Translations under genes and position numbers: made by a program | Shown here: piece by piece, positions 1 to 11,844 of the stretch | Position numbering within the stretch: the first letter of the stretch is position 1 | Layout: every line of letters begins with the position of its first letter | Notes under the pieces: generated by a model | Seen by the model: only the letters and a program-made list of their open reading frames with translations | Database searches by the model: none | What the model was told of the DNA's origin: nothing | From: Amia ocellicauda | Taxonomy: Eukaryota > Chordata > Actinopteri > Amiiformes > Amiidae | DNA: 64,000 nucleotides | Assembly (NCBI RefSeq): GCF_036373705.1 | Contig: NC_089863.1 | Coordinates: 25,275,417 to 25,339,416, forward strand | Direction of reading: 5' to 3'

Positions 1-177
1 AGACAAGAAATTCCATTCACACAATTTCTTCAGAGAGTGATTTAGCCTCTGATGCAATTTTACCATCTTTAGCCACTTTATCATATAGCACTTCACAGTT
101 TTACACTTCACAGCTTCTGGCATTATTGATTGTTTTCCTCCTTGCTCCCTTTCCCGTAGCCCTTGACTGTGACCCTA

Positions 178-396
178 CATCTTGACAGCACTTAGCTTTC
201 ACCGTCCAGGATGTAGGACCTCACTTACTGTACTTGTGTAAATTGTAAATTGGAAGTTGTAAAATGTATTATATTTTGAATTGCTATATTTTATGTAAAT
301 TGCATTTGTAATGATTGATTCCTTTACCGAACTGTATTTTTGCACTTTGTTTTGAATTTATGTTGTAAGTCTCCCAAGAAATAAAAACAATAATAA
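178..396 (+). repeat. L2/V-SINE-tailed dispersed repeat, copy 1 (internally deleted tail)
   Basis: Shares long stretches, in opposite orientation, with 4836-5130: 'TGACAGCACTTAGCTTT', 'CCAGGATGTA', 'TGTAAATTG' and the end 'GTAAGTC...CCAAGAAATAA'. In this copy the block AGTC-ACCCTGGATAAGGG is partly deleted. It ends in an A-rich AAT tail. Confidence 0.6.
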
Positions 397-877
397 TAAC
401 AGACACAGACTGCAGCCTCATGTGTCTGCCTCCTGGGCCAAGGAGTTCAAAACGTTTAATCTCCATCAGATTGCATCACATTTGGAAATCCCATTTTTTG
501 TGACCCAGGATCAGAAAATCCAGCAAGATTTTGTCCCGGTATTTCAAAAGTAATTGAGGATCAGATTACCCTAATCCAGCTCCAGACTTTTCAAGATTTC
601 CAGATCATGCTTTTCAGTGCTGTAATCCTGCATATACCTACAGGATGGATATATAAACAACACATTTTAATTTTAATTTTGAGGCATTTTATTGTAATTA
701 TATGATGTCATGTTTTGTACTAAATAAACACACCTGATTGATTGTAACATCTACATTGTAAAGAACAAAAATACACATAATACAGCAACAACTGAAAAAC
801 TGTTCAGGCATACCCAAGGCATACCTTGAGGAGCTGAATACGAAGTCTGGCTTCAGTTTGCTGAAGTAGAGTCAGCC
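397..877. other. No gene seen; downstream of the Myb/SANT remnant
   Basis: AT-rich DNA. It may include the 3' part of the transposon or gene that supplied the remnant, but no terminal repeat was identified. Confidence 0.5.
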
Positions 878-1493
878 TTATTTGTTCCTTGCAAGATGAA
901 TTTGCACCTCTGCCCGCTCTGTCTCACGTTGTAAAAGTGTTCCGTAGTCATCGGATTCTTTTCTCTCTGCATTCCTGGTGTGCTTGAACCTTTTTTAGGA
1001 GGTAGCTGTGGTGTAGGCCTACTGCCAGCTGAGGGTCCAGCTTCTGGTTCAACAGGGGTGCAGACTTGTGTGACCTCTTGACAGACACACGTTTACTATC
1101 CAGCTGGGACTCACCTCCCTGTGCAACATTTGGTATCCCTTGCAGTGAATGGGAATCCTGTCCACCAATGATGTCTAGTACCACATCTGTGTATTCACTT
1201 CGTTTATAGGGCTTGTTGCCAGTTTCTGGGTTTTTGGCCTGACTGTGGTCTCTAGAAGCCTTCTTTTTTAGGTTCTTCCACTTCAACCACACTTGCCCCA
1301 CCGTCCTCTTCTGTCCAGACCCTGTTACAGTCACATTTGTTGTTATTTCTATCCATATTGGGTTATTCATTTTGGATGTTGCTGCTCCACCCTCTGCATT
1401 AAAAGTGCTGAATAAAGAGCTGTAGTGTGACCTTAAACTCTCTAGCAGTGAGTGGGTCTCTGCAGGTTTAAAATTTGGCCCCTTTGCATCCAT
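878..1493 (-). pseudogene. Myb/SANT-like DNA-binding protein remnant (Harbinger- or NAIF1-like)
   Basis: A 181-codon frame (1493-948) has an N-terminal trihelix/Myb-SANT-like domain (E-T-x2-LLE, W-x-EI, TVGQVWLKWKNLKKKA), as in the accessory protein of PIF/Harbinger transposons and in NAIF1/MSANTD host proteins. After EKRIR the frame stops, but another frame continues LLQRETERAEVQIHLARNK to a stop at 880-878. This is the coiled-coil tail expected in that family, so a frameshift near 930-945 broke the gene. No transposase partner or terminal repeats were found nearby. Confidence 0.55.
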
Positions 1494-1499
1494 GTTTTG

Positions 1500-2640
1500 G
1501 CCTTGCCGGTATTGCCAAAACTGGCTTTTTATAAGTCTTAGCTTTAGTGGTTCTCAATAGATTGATTACAGAGGGACATATGCCTATTTAGTAAACAAAT
1601 GTTTGACCATGAAGAAGATGTGTTTGTGTTATTAATTTGTGTATGTTTATTATTATGTTTAATTCATATTGTGCAGGTGAACTCATAATTTGGTTGACTC
1701 CACTATTCAGAATGGTTACAGAATATGTGTGTTGTCTGTTGTATTACAGTAAATGTTACATAAAACCATAATATGCATTTTTCAACCATTTGTCTGTGGC
1801 ACTGTGATTGTCTTGGGGGTTTCATATACAGTGTCCACTCTCTTCACCTGTACAGTGAGAAGTGATGTGATTGGTGCTCACATCTCAGGCTTTTAAAACT
1901 GTTTGATCAATGTCTCATCTGGACCTTAGGACATCATGCTGATGGAGCGTTATTGTGTTAAAAATAACTTTCAACATACCATACTAACACTTTATAAAAA
2001 TAATAATGATAATGATGATTATTGCCAGGGTTATCTAACAGGAATAGCCGGAGGTGTAGAGGACCCAGGCACGGAGCAGAGGAATCACGTCTGGAACGGA
2101 CTTGGGGTATACTACCGCCAGACAGGGCAATACAGGATATCCAGGAGTCATTGTCAAAGAAAGCAGGCAAATGGTCAGAAACATGGCAAATGGGGTAAGG
2201 AAGTCCAGAAATCAGGGAACAGACAAAGATCTAAATCCAGGATGGTAAACACAATGCCTAACAGCTCAGACTGTAGCTAAGAAAGGCAAGACATGACTTC
2301 ACAAGGAGTGACTGCAGAAAAGGGCTATATATAGGTGGTTCAGAATAAGGCAGTAGTCAGTGGATGAAAGGGGTGGACTAATGAGAGATGGGGAAAGCTG
2401 GATCATGTGCACATGGTGGTGAGAAATGGAATATCTGGAATGATGTTCAGAATTCAGGAGATGATGACCTCTGGTGGCAAATTGGAGATGTGTGGAGTGA
2501 ATGCATGACAATTAGTATATTATTTGCATTATTATTATTAAAGCATCAATATGCATTTGTGATTCTTCATTATTGCATTGTTTGTAACTGTCTTTCTTTC
2601 TCCCTCTCTTTCTCTCCATCTCTCACTTGCTGTCAAAGTC
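1500..2640. other. No gene seen; 2040-2500 looks repeat-derived
   Basis: Purine-rich sequence at 2040-2500 resembles 5945-6345 in texture and shares the word GACCTCTGGTGG near its end. This suggests a decayed dispersed element, but I cannot assign a family. Confidence 0.3.
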
Positions 2641-2648
2641 TCATTATA

Positions 2649-2704
<56 letters not shown>

Positions 2705-2706
<2 letters not shown>

Positions 2707-2828
2707 CATCCATCCGTTTTCAAAACCACTTATCGTGGTGAGGGTCGCGGGGAAGCCGGAGCCAATCCTGGTAGGCATGGGGCACAAGGCAGGAATACAC
2801 CCAGGACGGGACGCCAGGCCATCGCTGG

Positions 2829-2869
<41 letters not shown>

Positions 2870-2985
2870 CAGGGCAATTTAGTGAAGCCAATTAACCTAA
2901 CCCGCATGTCTTTGCATGGTGGGAGGAAACCTGAGTGCCCGGAAAAAACCCACACGAACATTGGGAGAACATTAATGTATGTGAG
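2705..2985 (+). repeat. Ubiquitous fish dispersed repeat with internal CA array
   Basis: CCATCCATCCGTTTTCAAAA CCACTTATC, then GGACGGGACGCCAGGCCATC, a (CA)19 tract at 2830-2867, CAATTTAGTGAAGCCAATTA and GTGGGAGGAAACCTGAGTGC. This is a very common fish interspersed repeat whose CA stretch is part of the element. It is preceded by (ATT)n (2650-2705). Superfamily not assigned here. Confidence 0.65.
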
Positions 2986-3005
2986 ACTATCTCCAGTAGT
3001 AGTTA

Positions 3006-3034
3006 TATATGTATATGTAATTTATAGGTATATA

Positions 3035-3073
<39 letters not shown>

Positions 3074-3160
3074 GTATATATACATATATATATACACGTA
3101 TGTATACATATATATATATATATATATATACGTATGTATATATATATGTATATATACAGC
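3006..3160. repeat. (TA)n / GTATA microsatellite
   Basis: About 150 bp of TATA with interspersed GTATG/ACGTA, compound. Confidence 0.9.
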
Positions 3161-4768
3161 ACCGTTTCTAGTCTTTTAGGAGCCCTAAGCAGGATTTGAT
3201 TTGGGCCACCCACACTGTAGCCCACTTGGCACAACATCAAACTAACACAGGCTGAAGTCTTGTAAACATTTGTATTAGCAAACATATGCACAAACGAACA
3301 TACAATGTACACATATACATGTAAAGACTAAAGAGAGACCTGTCAGCAGCAACATCACATTTTATTATCAGAAGTCTGGAATACAATTGGAACAGCATAA
3401 TTGCGTTATTACATTTGGCCACTAGATGGCGACCTGTAGCAATACAAACACTGACCCAAAGATACTCAAGGAAAAAAGCTGTTAAAAGCAAAATATATAA
3501 AACTACCACTGAACAATTAAATTAAATTAAATTAACATTGAAATGGCCCCATCATGTGTATCTGAAGTCTGTCAGTCAACAAGTCCTGACTGATATTTAT
3601 TACACACTTTGCAGTTTCAAATAACTAATAACAAATAACAAATGAATAGACCAAGCTGCAATTGCCAAATCCCATTTGCGGAGTTAAACTTTAGCTAATT
3701 AACTCATTTGATCATCTTAGACACTGGAAAAATAAAACAAGTTGAACAAACCTCTTGCACATCCTATTCAAGGTAACAGTCACTACAGATGCAAATACAC
3801 AGCCACCATGTTATAATAATATGCTATTTGATAAGGTAAGGCGAACTTGGTCTATTCAGTCAAAGTAACAAGCAAGAAAATAAGAGAAAAAAATATAATT
3901 CTTCAAAAATACATACAGCCACCCAGCTGTTTTATTTAATTATCAATTAATGCTATACTATCTGTCTAAATTCTGTTAATTGTGAATAAGCATATTAAGA
4001 TAATTTAAGGTGGTTTTCAATGGCCATAAGTCTTGTCTTATTGAATACAATCTAATTACAATGGAAATGTTTTTGTGTGCTTATTTTGTTTGTTGCAGGT
4101 CATGTTCATGTTGTTCTTCTGTAGTTCTGCACAGAGCTGCACAATTCCACAGATCTTGTTGGTGGCGCAGCGCAGATCTGTGCACAACTGTGGAAATCTG
4201 CTCGAACACAACCAGAGATCTCAAGCACAGTATTTAGTTAACACATTCACTGTTCACTGTGACACCTTGGTGTGCAAGTCTACAGCAGCAAAACATCAGA
4301 AAGAAATTATAAATAACCCAAACAAATAGCAAAATATTATGTTGGGTGTGCCAGGGAATGAAACACGTACCCAAACATGGCCACAGCACACACCTTTTTA
4401 AAAATGTGACATCCACCCATTCAGACTGTCATGAACACCCACAGATGCATGCATTGTTGATATGTTAAAATGAACAGATCAGACAACCAAGAGCATAAGA
4501 TAATATTTGTTTATATACTTGTTGTCTTTGTTCCAATGAAGACCCTAGGGGTGGTGGTAAAAACTAGCACTACTGCAAATTGTAGCTTGCTGATTATCAA
4601 TGACCCAGCTAGCTACACAATCGAGAGCTCCCACTGATTTCAACAGTGAAAGAGCACACACTGTATGTTTTGTTTTGTTTGGTCAATATCAATAATATAC
4701 TTTTTTAAGTTTGTATTTCAGGGAAGCCATCCAGTGACCCTCTCAGTCTGGATTATGCACCCTCACAG
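3161..4768. other. No gene seen
   Basis: AT-rich. 4136-4206 (CACAGATCTTGTTGGTGG ... GCGCAGATCTG) resembles 36985-37070 (GCGCAGATCTTCGC ... CTGCAGATCTGCGC), probably two relics of one foldback repeat. Confidence 0.4.
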
Positions 4769-4846
<78 letters not shown>

Positions 4847-5130
4847 TCTTGGCAGAAGCCCTTATCCAGGGTGACTTAAAACATAAATAAAAAGTGCAAG
4901 AATACATTTAAGTACAAGGCATCAAACATTACAAATTCAAATTTACATTATACAAAGCAATTCAAGATATAATACACTTTACAGCTTCCAATTTACACAG
5001 GTAAGTACAGTAAGTGAGGTCATACATCCTGGACAGTAAAAGCTGAGTGCTGTCAAGATGTTAGGTCACAGTCAAGGGCTGCGGGAAAGGGAGCAAGGAG
5101 GAAATCAAATCAATAATACAAGTATTAATA
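4769..5130 (-). repeat. L2/V-SINE-tailed dispersed repeat, copy 2, with long (ATT)n tail
   Basis: Read on the minus strand it ends AAGTCACCCTGGATAAGGGC, TTCTGCCAAGAAATAA and then ~78 bp of AAT triplets (4769-4846). This is the conserved 3' tail of fish L2 LINEs and the SINEs that borrow it. It matches 178-396 and 25890-25970. Confidence 0.65.
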
Positions 5131-6769
5131 ATGCAAGAAGCATGATAAAATGCTGTGAAGTGGTATTTTACAGGGATTAAAGGAATAATATCTTTCTTTC
5201 TTTCTCAATTACATTGGCTGCCAGTTCAATCTCGTATTGATTTTAATATTCTTATGATTTGGTAACATTGTAGAATACCAGAGAGATGCCTAATAGACCT
5301 AGTAGGCAATGTAGCAGGACAATTGAGGGATATCAGAGGTCTGTCAAAAGAGCAGCTGCTGCAGCACAGCTTCAGCCCAAAGAGGAAGTGGAGGTTGTCG
5401 AGTGCCACCCAGCCTCTGAAAAAAGCCACCGTGTCCGTGGGAACAGAGCTGAGCATGAAAGAGATGTGAAAATGTTGCTTTGAAGGAGCACATCAAGTGT
5501 CCGGAGAGACCGCTTGAGTTGCAAATTTCACTACAGTGCAACTGTTACATTTCTTTCAAGAGCTTGTGGTGGGTGAGCAAGTGATCCCCCCAAAAATCGT
5601 CTCTACTTGATGAAGATGTCATTCTAGCTGATTCAGTTTTCCAGAGTACTTTGCCACAAAAGGTCTGTGGTATCAGCTTCAACTAGAGGGAGAACACGGC
5701 TATCTGGACTGGAAGTGTCTAGGTCTCGACAGATGTCCAGTGCAAGAATATATGTTGGGAGGCCATATAAATGAATTTGTCAAATTTTAGCACAACACTT
5801 GTTTGATCAATCCAATTTAAATTTTATAGTAGCAATGAACAGCCAATCAAGCTTTCTAAAAATGTAAATACATTGTTAATATTGTAAATGCAGTAACACA
5901 TATTTCGGTGGCTTTCTTTTTCAAATAGAAATGATAATTTGAACTTCAAAGTGTTCCGGTAACAGGAACAACGGAGTCAGGCTAGAGATGCGGTCAAACG
6001 GGGACAGGCAATGTGTCAGGTGATCGGGCGGACAGACAAATGAAGGGAATTCAAGAACTAGAGTACAGGAACACAGGCAAAGGTCAAAACACTAAGAACA
6101 AGTCAGAACAAGGAGGAGAATGCCTGAAAACGATACTCAAGAGTGACCAAAACTTCACAATGACGTCTGGGAATAGTGACGGAGAGGGAAGAAGTAACCA
6201 GGAACAGGTGTGTGGGAAGCTGGGGAAACAAGGCTGAATTAGGGATGATCAAAATGAAGTTGAACGGCAATCCAAGGTGCATCAGTGACCTCTGGTGGTG
6301 CTTCCAGGAAGTTCATGGGGAGAACACAGCCACTGGCCAGGTGTCTTCTCAAACCTATACATTGCAAGTGGCACACTTTCTGACACAATCACTGAGATTT
6401 TTTCTTTATTATTTATTTCACACACACATGTATCCTAGGCAGTTATGAACTGCTTGTGTAACTTGTGTGTGCAGATTTCCTTGAAAAGATACTGTCTGTA
6501 GAACCTGTCTAGCTTGGGGCAGAGCTTCACAGTGAACTTTTACATCTGGGCTCACATCTAAATGAGGGAATTGAGAATTCACTAGAAAACCAATGTTCTC
6601 AACTCACAGTGCATTGTGATTGCTACCTGCCTCCGAGACAAATTCCTCCTTTGCCTGCTGTTCCTGTCGAGCACCCTAAAGAAGTACTGATGTGTTGAAG
6701 GATGTGTGGCCCATGATTTTTGTAATCCTACTCATTTGCACTAAAGAACCTGACCAAAATCTCTTATGG
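5131..6769. other. No gene seen; 5945-6345 looks like a dispersed repeat
   Basis: 5945-6345 contains purine-rich text (CAGGAACACAGGCAAAGGTC, ACGATACTCAAGAGTGACC, ACCAGGAACAGGTGTGTGGG) of the kind found in fish retroelement relics. The rest is unique-looking. Confidence 0.3.
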
Positions 6770-7152
6770 TTATTCTCCCCTGTCTATGCTCAAACCAGAA
6801 GCTGCAAGAAGATTGACTACAGTTTGAGGGAACTGTAGGAAGTTTTGGTACACGTCCTGCTGTATCTCATCAAGTTTATTTTCTAGATCTGTTTCTGTGA
6901 GAGCGCTCTATTGTTCATTATATAATGGAGTAAGTGGCTTTGGTATCCCATTACCTCACTCAATGGTTGTGTCATTAACTTGTAATACACCTCCCTATCA
7001 AGCTCATCGCCCCTATCTGCAGTGCCCTCAGTCATGTAAAAGTCCATCATGGCTATTGAGTTCCTGTCTTCCCCTGCAATTGTTTCATTGTCACCCTCCA
7101 CCTCTATGCCCTCACTTTCTGTCTGGTTGGCTTCTCCTGCAGTCAAGTACAA
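6770..7152 (-). pseudogene. Unidentified broken coding remnant
   Basis: On the minus strand an acidic frame (TESEGIEVEGDNETIAG...LSEVMGYQSHLLHYIMNN) stops at 6883. A second frame continues the coding character, ETDLENKLDEIQQDVYQNFL then VVNLLAASGLSIDRGE, to a stop at 6772-6770. The join implies a single-base shift near 6895. The helical, acidic composition resembles the C-terminal half of a transposon-encoded protein, but I do not recognise the family. Confidence 0.3.
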
Positions 7153-8499
7153 ATCACACCTCTCTTTATTGTTACTGTTATTCCATTTGGATGTTTTTCA
7201 TTATCCATATGATGAGGCACCCTATGACTATGCTGTCTTTACCTTCAAAGCCATGAAAAGCTGGGCTGGTGAAATGTGTACTGGCACAGAGGGTGGGTTT
7301 TCTGCTGGTTCACTAGTGTTTTTCCATCTCATTGGTTTGGAGAAAAATCTCTGGCTGGTTTGGGATCAATCTATAGTAGATAAATGCTACATTCATTGAC
7401 AGTCACTTGTACAGAGCAAGTTCAAATGGATGCTAACTTGTCAAACACTATTTATCATTGGATGGGCTCACCTGTTCATTTTGGTCTACAGCAAGAAGAA
7501 TGGCTGCAACATGACTGTATACCTCACATCATCTAAAAGATACAAAGTAACAAAGTTTTAAGACCAGTGTCGCCATTTTAAGTGTCACTAAGCAAGCATT
7601 TTACATTGTGGGTAATTTGAACCAACAACAGCATCAACTGCCGTTAGAATCAAAATAATGGTGTTATACACTTTACAACAAGAGGAATTGCGCTGTCCTC
7701 TTTATCTTCCTAAGCTGTAACAGTCAAATGCTATCTTGGAGGATAAAGAGGTGGAGGAAACTGTTGCATTGTAAGGAGCTACTACAGCAATGAGAGAATG
7801 AAAGAAACAACAAAAGACAGAATGAAAGATGTGAGACAGAAAATGAAGAAAGGAGAAGGAGAGATCAAAAAGCTCCTCAGAAATAGGGACACACTGAGCC
7901 TTCATTGTTTTCTTACTTTATTTCTGTTACTAAACATGTACAGTAAAGGGTATTGAATAGCGTCATTCTTTGATATCATTACATTTACATATATTTATAG
8001 TATGTATATATATATTATATATTGTTTTTTAAAAAATATATAAAAGTATGTAGATAATGGTGCATGTTAGGTTATCACAATGTGTTTGGCAAATGGTGTG
8101 TTCGTTCAAAGACTGTCCAGACACAAACTTCGGTTTCATGCTATGAACTCTTTTTGGAAGGAGCCTGCTTGCATCTCACATTGCACACTTATCTAAAAAA
8201 ACTATAAAATAAACATTGAATAAACCTAAAAAAAAACAAGATTCTAAATATTGGCCTGGGCCTGGGCCTTGTAGTGTTGCGGTCAGGTCGCTGCACTGTG
8301 GCGTGGGAGAACGGGTTTTGAGTCTTGTCTTGGACAGAACCCCACAGTACAATACAATAATATATATCAGACCAGCTCTTGTTTTCTCACAAATATGTTA
8401 CTACGTTGAAGAACAGCTGTAATAATTAAACAAGAATGGTTCCCAGAAAATCATTTTGCAGGCTTCGAAAATCGCACGGTTATTCTAAGATCTGCAACT
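7153..8499. other. No gene seen; weak tRNA-like SINE head at 8263-8330
   Basis: 8263-8330 has a degenerate box-B-like GGGTTTTGAGTC preceded by GGTCAGGTCGCTGCAC, suggestive of a tRNA-derived SINE head. No RNA gene fold could be supported. Confidence 0.25.
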
Positions 8500-11437
8500 C
8501 TTATAGAACAGCAACTCACTTAACTACTACAGAGAGGCCCACATCTTATTTAATTAAGGGACGATGGTGAAAAAGAGTGGTTGAGGGGAAGAAATTGAAA
8601 AAAAGATGCAGACATCAATCAGGTTTACTGCAAGGGAGATAACCTGTAATTCATATAAAATTAATATAGATCAGTCTGTCAGTTGCCTTTGGCTAGTGCT
8701 GGACAGTCTTTGAGTCTCATCACTAGAAACACAGCGATCGCATCTCTTCACACAGAAAGTCACCAACGATTTGACAGGACCAGGTGCATAAAACCAAAAA
8801 CCCATCTCATGAGATTTCATCCCCTGATCCTTTCCCTTTAGTTCCTTGAGGTTAAGGGGCTACTGCGCACAGCACATCTGCACTTTGGTGGAGTTTCCCT
8901 GCAGTGATCGTGAAGTGATGATGCGAGTGCATGTTTGCGTCAAAAACTCAGGAGGATCAGGTTAAAAAATTAAAAAACAACCAAAAAACAAAACATGAAA
9001 CCAACATTCATGTGCAAATGTCGATGATCTCACTCCATTTTAAAGATATAGGTTGACACATGTACTGTTACGGTCTCCAAGATGGCAGAGAAACGATGAC
9101 GACTGTGGATATCACCATCTAATTCTCCCATATCATGGTTCTCTCTGCGTGTAAACTGCTCGCTCAAACAACGTCTGCGACTACAGCACGACAGCTGTCC
9201 ACCTGACTAATTTGGATATCAGATATATCCTCCCTTTCCACTTCATTTGTGTGATGTGAGGGAGATAACGTCAGTTCATTCCTTGTGAAAGAAACGCAAT
9301 CTGGGTCAAACCCGAAAAGGATCGATGGGTCGTTTTGCGCACGCAAGAATGGGCAGTGAGCGAATGTGCCAGTGACTGAGTGCAAAACGAGAGGAGTGAT
9401 TTGGCAGGAGGCACAGACAGTGCAAAAAGGTACAAAAAGCACGAGGCAGATGAGGTGATCAAAAGAGCAGCTCAATACGTCACAAACCCGTGACAGCGTG
9501 TTCCTTACGAGGCGAGAAAAACGAATTGGCAAAAACTGGGGAGACATACGGTGGCTCGTTGAGGTCATATGCAGGGAAAACAAAACACAACCAAAAAAGG
9601 ATCTAGCTACGGATTACCCATCACCTCCTACTGGCTTGTAATATCGACATCCTGAGATTTTCTTGTGATCGTGACATAACTACGTTTTTTTTTCATGGCA
9701 TTAACGAGCCACCGTAGAAACATGTGATCGACTGGAGAAAAGGAGGGAGAGGCAAGGAGAGGGATGTGGTGTTTTTTAAGTTTGTGATCTGTGACAAATT
9801 ATTTGTTCCCTCTTCTCTCCTCTTGGTTGTTAGTCTTATTACATTCCAATTCAAAATTCTTGTTGATTTCTGTTGGTGCCAGGGTTAACCAGTATGAAGT
9901 ATGGAGCGTGGGCAAGACAACAAGAGTTTAACAACCCCAATCTCTACCCATAATCCTCTGTGGCAATCATCAGTCTCCGTCACACCAGTTTAAGTTGCCT
10001 CTCCTGTTTCTCTCCCATTAAAAAAACCCACAAAAAAAGAGAGAAAAAAATCCTATGGAAACCTACAGAGCAATTTATCGAGATTTCTAGCCTGGAGACA
10101 GCAGCAAGGTGGAAACTGAAGAGATGTTTGAACATGCATTGAGTTTCTATATCCCTGCTTTAAAGGCATTCTGGCAAAGTGTGAAAATATTCCTGTCCAC
10201 CTGTGAGTTTTAGTAGATTCATAATGCTTACTGTCCACATCGCTAGAGATCTTTGCTCAGTTCTGCCGAGTAAACGGAAACCAGCATCAATGCATCAATT
10301 AGCCAGTTTTCACAGCAAATACAAAATGCATGCAGTGCGTTAATCTTTTTTTCCCCTGTCAAGATAATTATGTATAGATTGTTTGTTGTAATAGAAGAAT
10401 CTAGAATCCTGCAAAATTCCGTGGTTTTCTACAGAATGAGGGCCAGGCAAAAGTGGATTCGTATAGGATTCCCACACCGCCCCCTGTAATTGAAGATGCT
10501 GACGGTTTGTGTCTGCTCCCTTTTTGGTTTGGTGTTGTGCCAAGTCAGTTTGCTAGCTTAGTTGAGGCTGCCTGTTGAAAAATGGGATGGCTCTGAGTAC
10601 ATATAAACACACGGTATATTAGATTTCTGTAGGATTTTTTTTGTAATTTTCTTTAGGGCTCCCCACTACACAAATCCATAATTTAACATTCAATTTTAAA
10701 ATGTAGAGAATCCCCCATCCCCCAAATAAATTATAGTAACAATAGAGTGTAAGAATCATATTCTCACAACTCAAGGGTCCGTGTACACAAAGTTCTTAGC
10801 ACTGCCATGACTTGGTACCTGGTTATCCAAGAAACTGGGAAAAAAAAAAGATAACTGCCTTTGTATCAAGAAAAGGATTTTTTTTAATCGAAGTAGAGTT
10901 TGAAAGGTGATTTTGAATAAGAAACGTCTCGTTTTATTTTATTTTTTTCAATCAGCCTATGGATGTGTTATGAAAAAAAAAAGAAAAACTTCAGATCTCC
11001 CAGCAACAGCCAGAAATAAAGCTTGCGTGTCACCAAGGAAGGATCAGCTCGTGAACCAGCGGTAAATCATACAGAGCCATTCTCAGTTCCCAGATATATA
11101 CTTGCATTAAAAACAAATACGCCAAACTAAAATTCTCAATATCCTAAATAAGGTGCATTTTCACTGATCTCAGGTTTTAGTTGCTGAAGAAAAAAAGAAA
11201 GCAGCATCTCTACAGCAGGCAACATATTTAAAACCAATAATAATAATAATAATAATAATAATACATATATGTAAGACTTCTTTGCACTTTTGCATTTCAT
11301 TTAATATTTTTTTCCCCACTAAGCACTGAAACCAGGTACCAAAGTGCTAAGTGCTTAGTGGACTGACCCTCCACTGTATCATCAGTAGTAGAAATGGCAG
11401 TATAGCGATTTCTCTTTGCTACACTGTGATGGGTTTC
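8500..11437 (-). other. Region downstream of sema7a; probable 3' UTR and intergenic DNA
   Basis: This unique-looking AT-rich DNA follows the sema7a stop. The first AATAAA on the sema7a strand that I note is the complement of TTTATT at 10933-10938. It would give a 3' UTR of about 500 nt, but longer ends are possible. A short AAT array lies at 11233-11262. I see no other gene: the 139-codon minus-strand frame at 9164-9583 has no recognisable family features. Confidence 0.35.
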
Positions 11438-11784
11438 CTACAGTAGCCAGACAGTAATGGCTGCTAGCAGGAAGGACGTAGCCAGGGAGGCACAGGCCGG
11501 GGCACTGGGGAGGGCGCCGTTGAAGACCAGGTGGTAGGAGACGATTTCCTCTTTGCGGCCATTCTCCAGGGCCACGCAGCGGAAGATGCCCTCTTTGAGG
11601 GGCAGGTCAGGGGTGGGCGCGAGGATGCAGGACCCCCCGCTGATAGAGCAGGGGTAACGTTTCTGGCAGTTGTCCTTCTCCCAGGTGTAGTAGGCGTGGT
11701 AGGAACGGACCGGACATGGCAGCAGGATTGGGCTGTCCTGATCCACCAGCACCTCTTTGGGGTCAGTGCTGGGGGCCTTTAGAT
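11438..11784 (-). CDS. sema7a: sema7a coding exon 14: Ig domain and GPI-attachment signal
   Basis: Residues 529-642 and the TAG stop. The Ig fold has C551 and C597, with an extra cysteine pair or pairs (C567, C573, C580) as in the SEMA7A Ig. After Asn616-Gly617-Ala618, a plausible omega region, come a short spacer and a hydrophobic tail (624-642) with no cytoplasmic basic residues. This is the arrangement of a GPI signal. The acceptor is preceded by a ~50-nt (CT)n tract. Confidence 0.9.
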
Positions 11785-11788
11785 CTGA

Positions 11789-11844
<56 letters not shown>

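Noticed and set aside
2627..3199. 190-codon frame with poly-Tyr, His-Thr and Tyr-Ile runs
   Set aside because: Direct translation of ATT, CA and TA arrays and a dispersed repeat.
8263..8330. tRNA gene or tRNA-derived SINE head
   Set aside because: The box-B-like GGGTTTTGAGTC is degenerate and no cloverleaf could be drawn; kept only as a weak remark in the regional entry.
9164..9583. 139-codon minus-strand frame downstream of sema7a
   Set aside because: No family features; probably within the sema7a 3' UTR or intergenic DNA.
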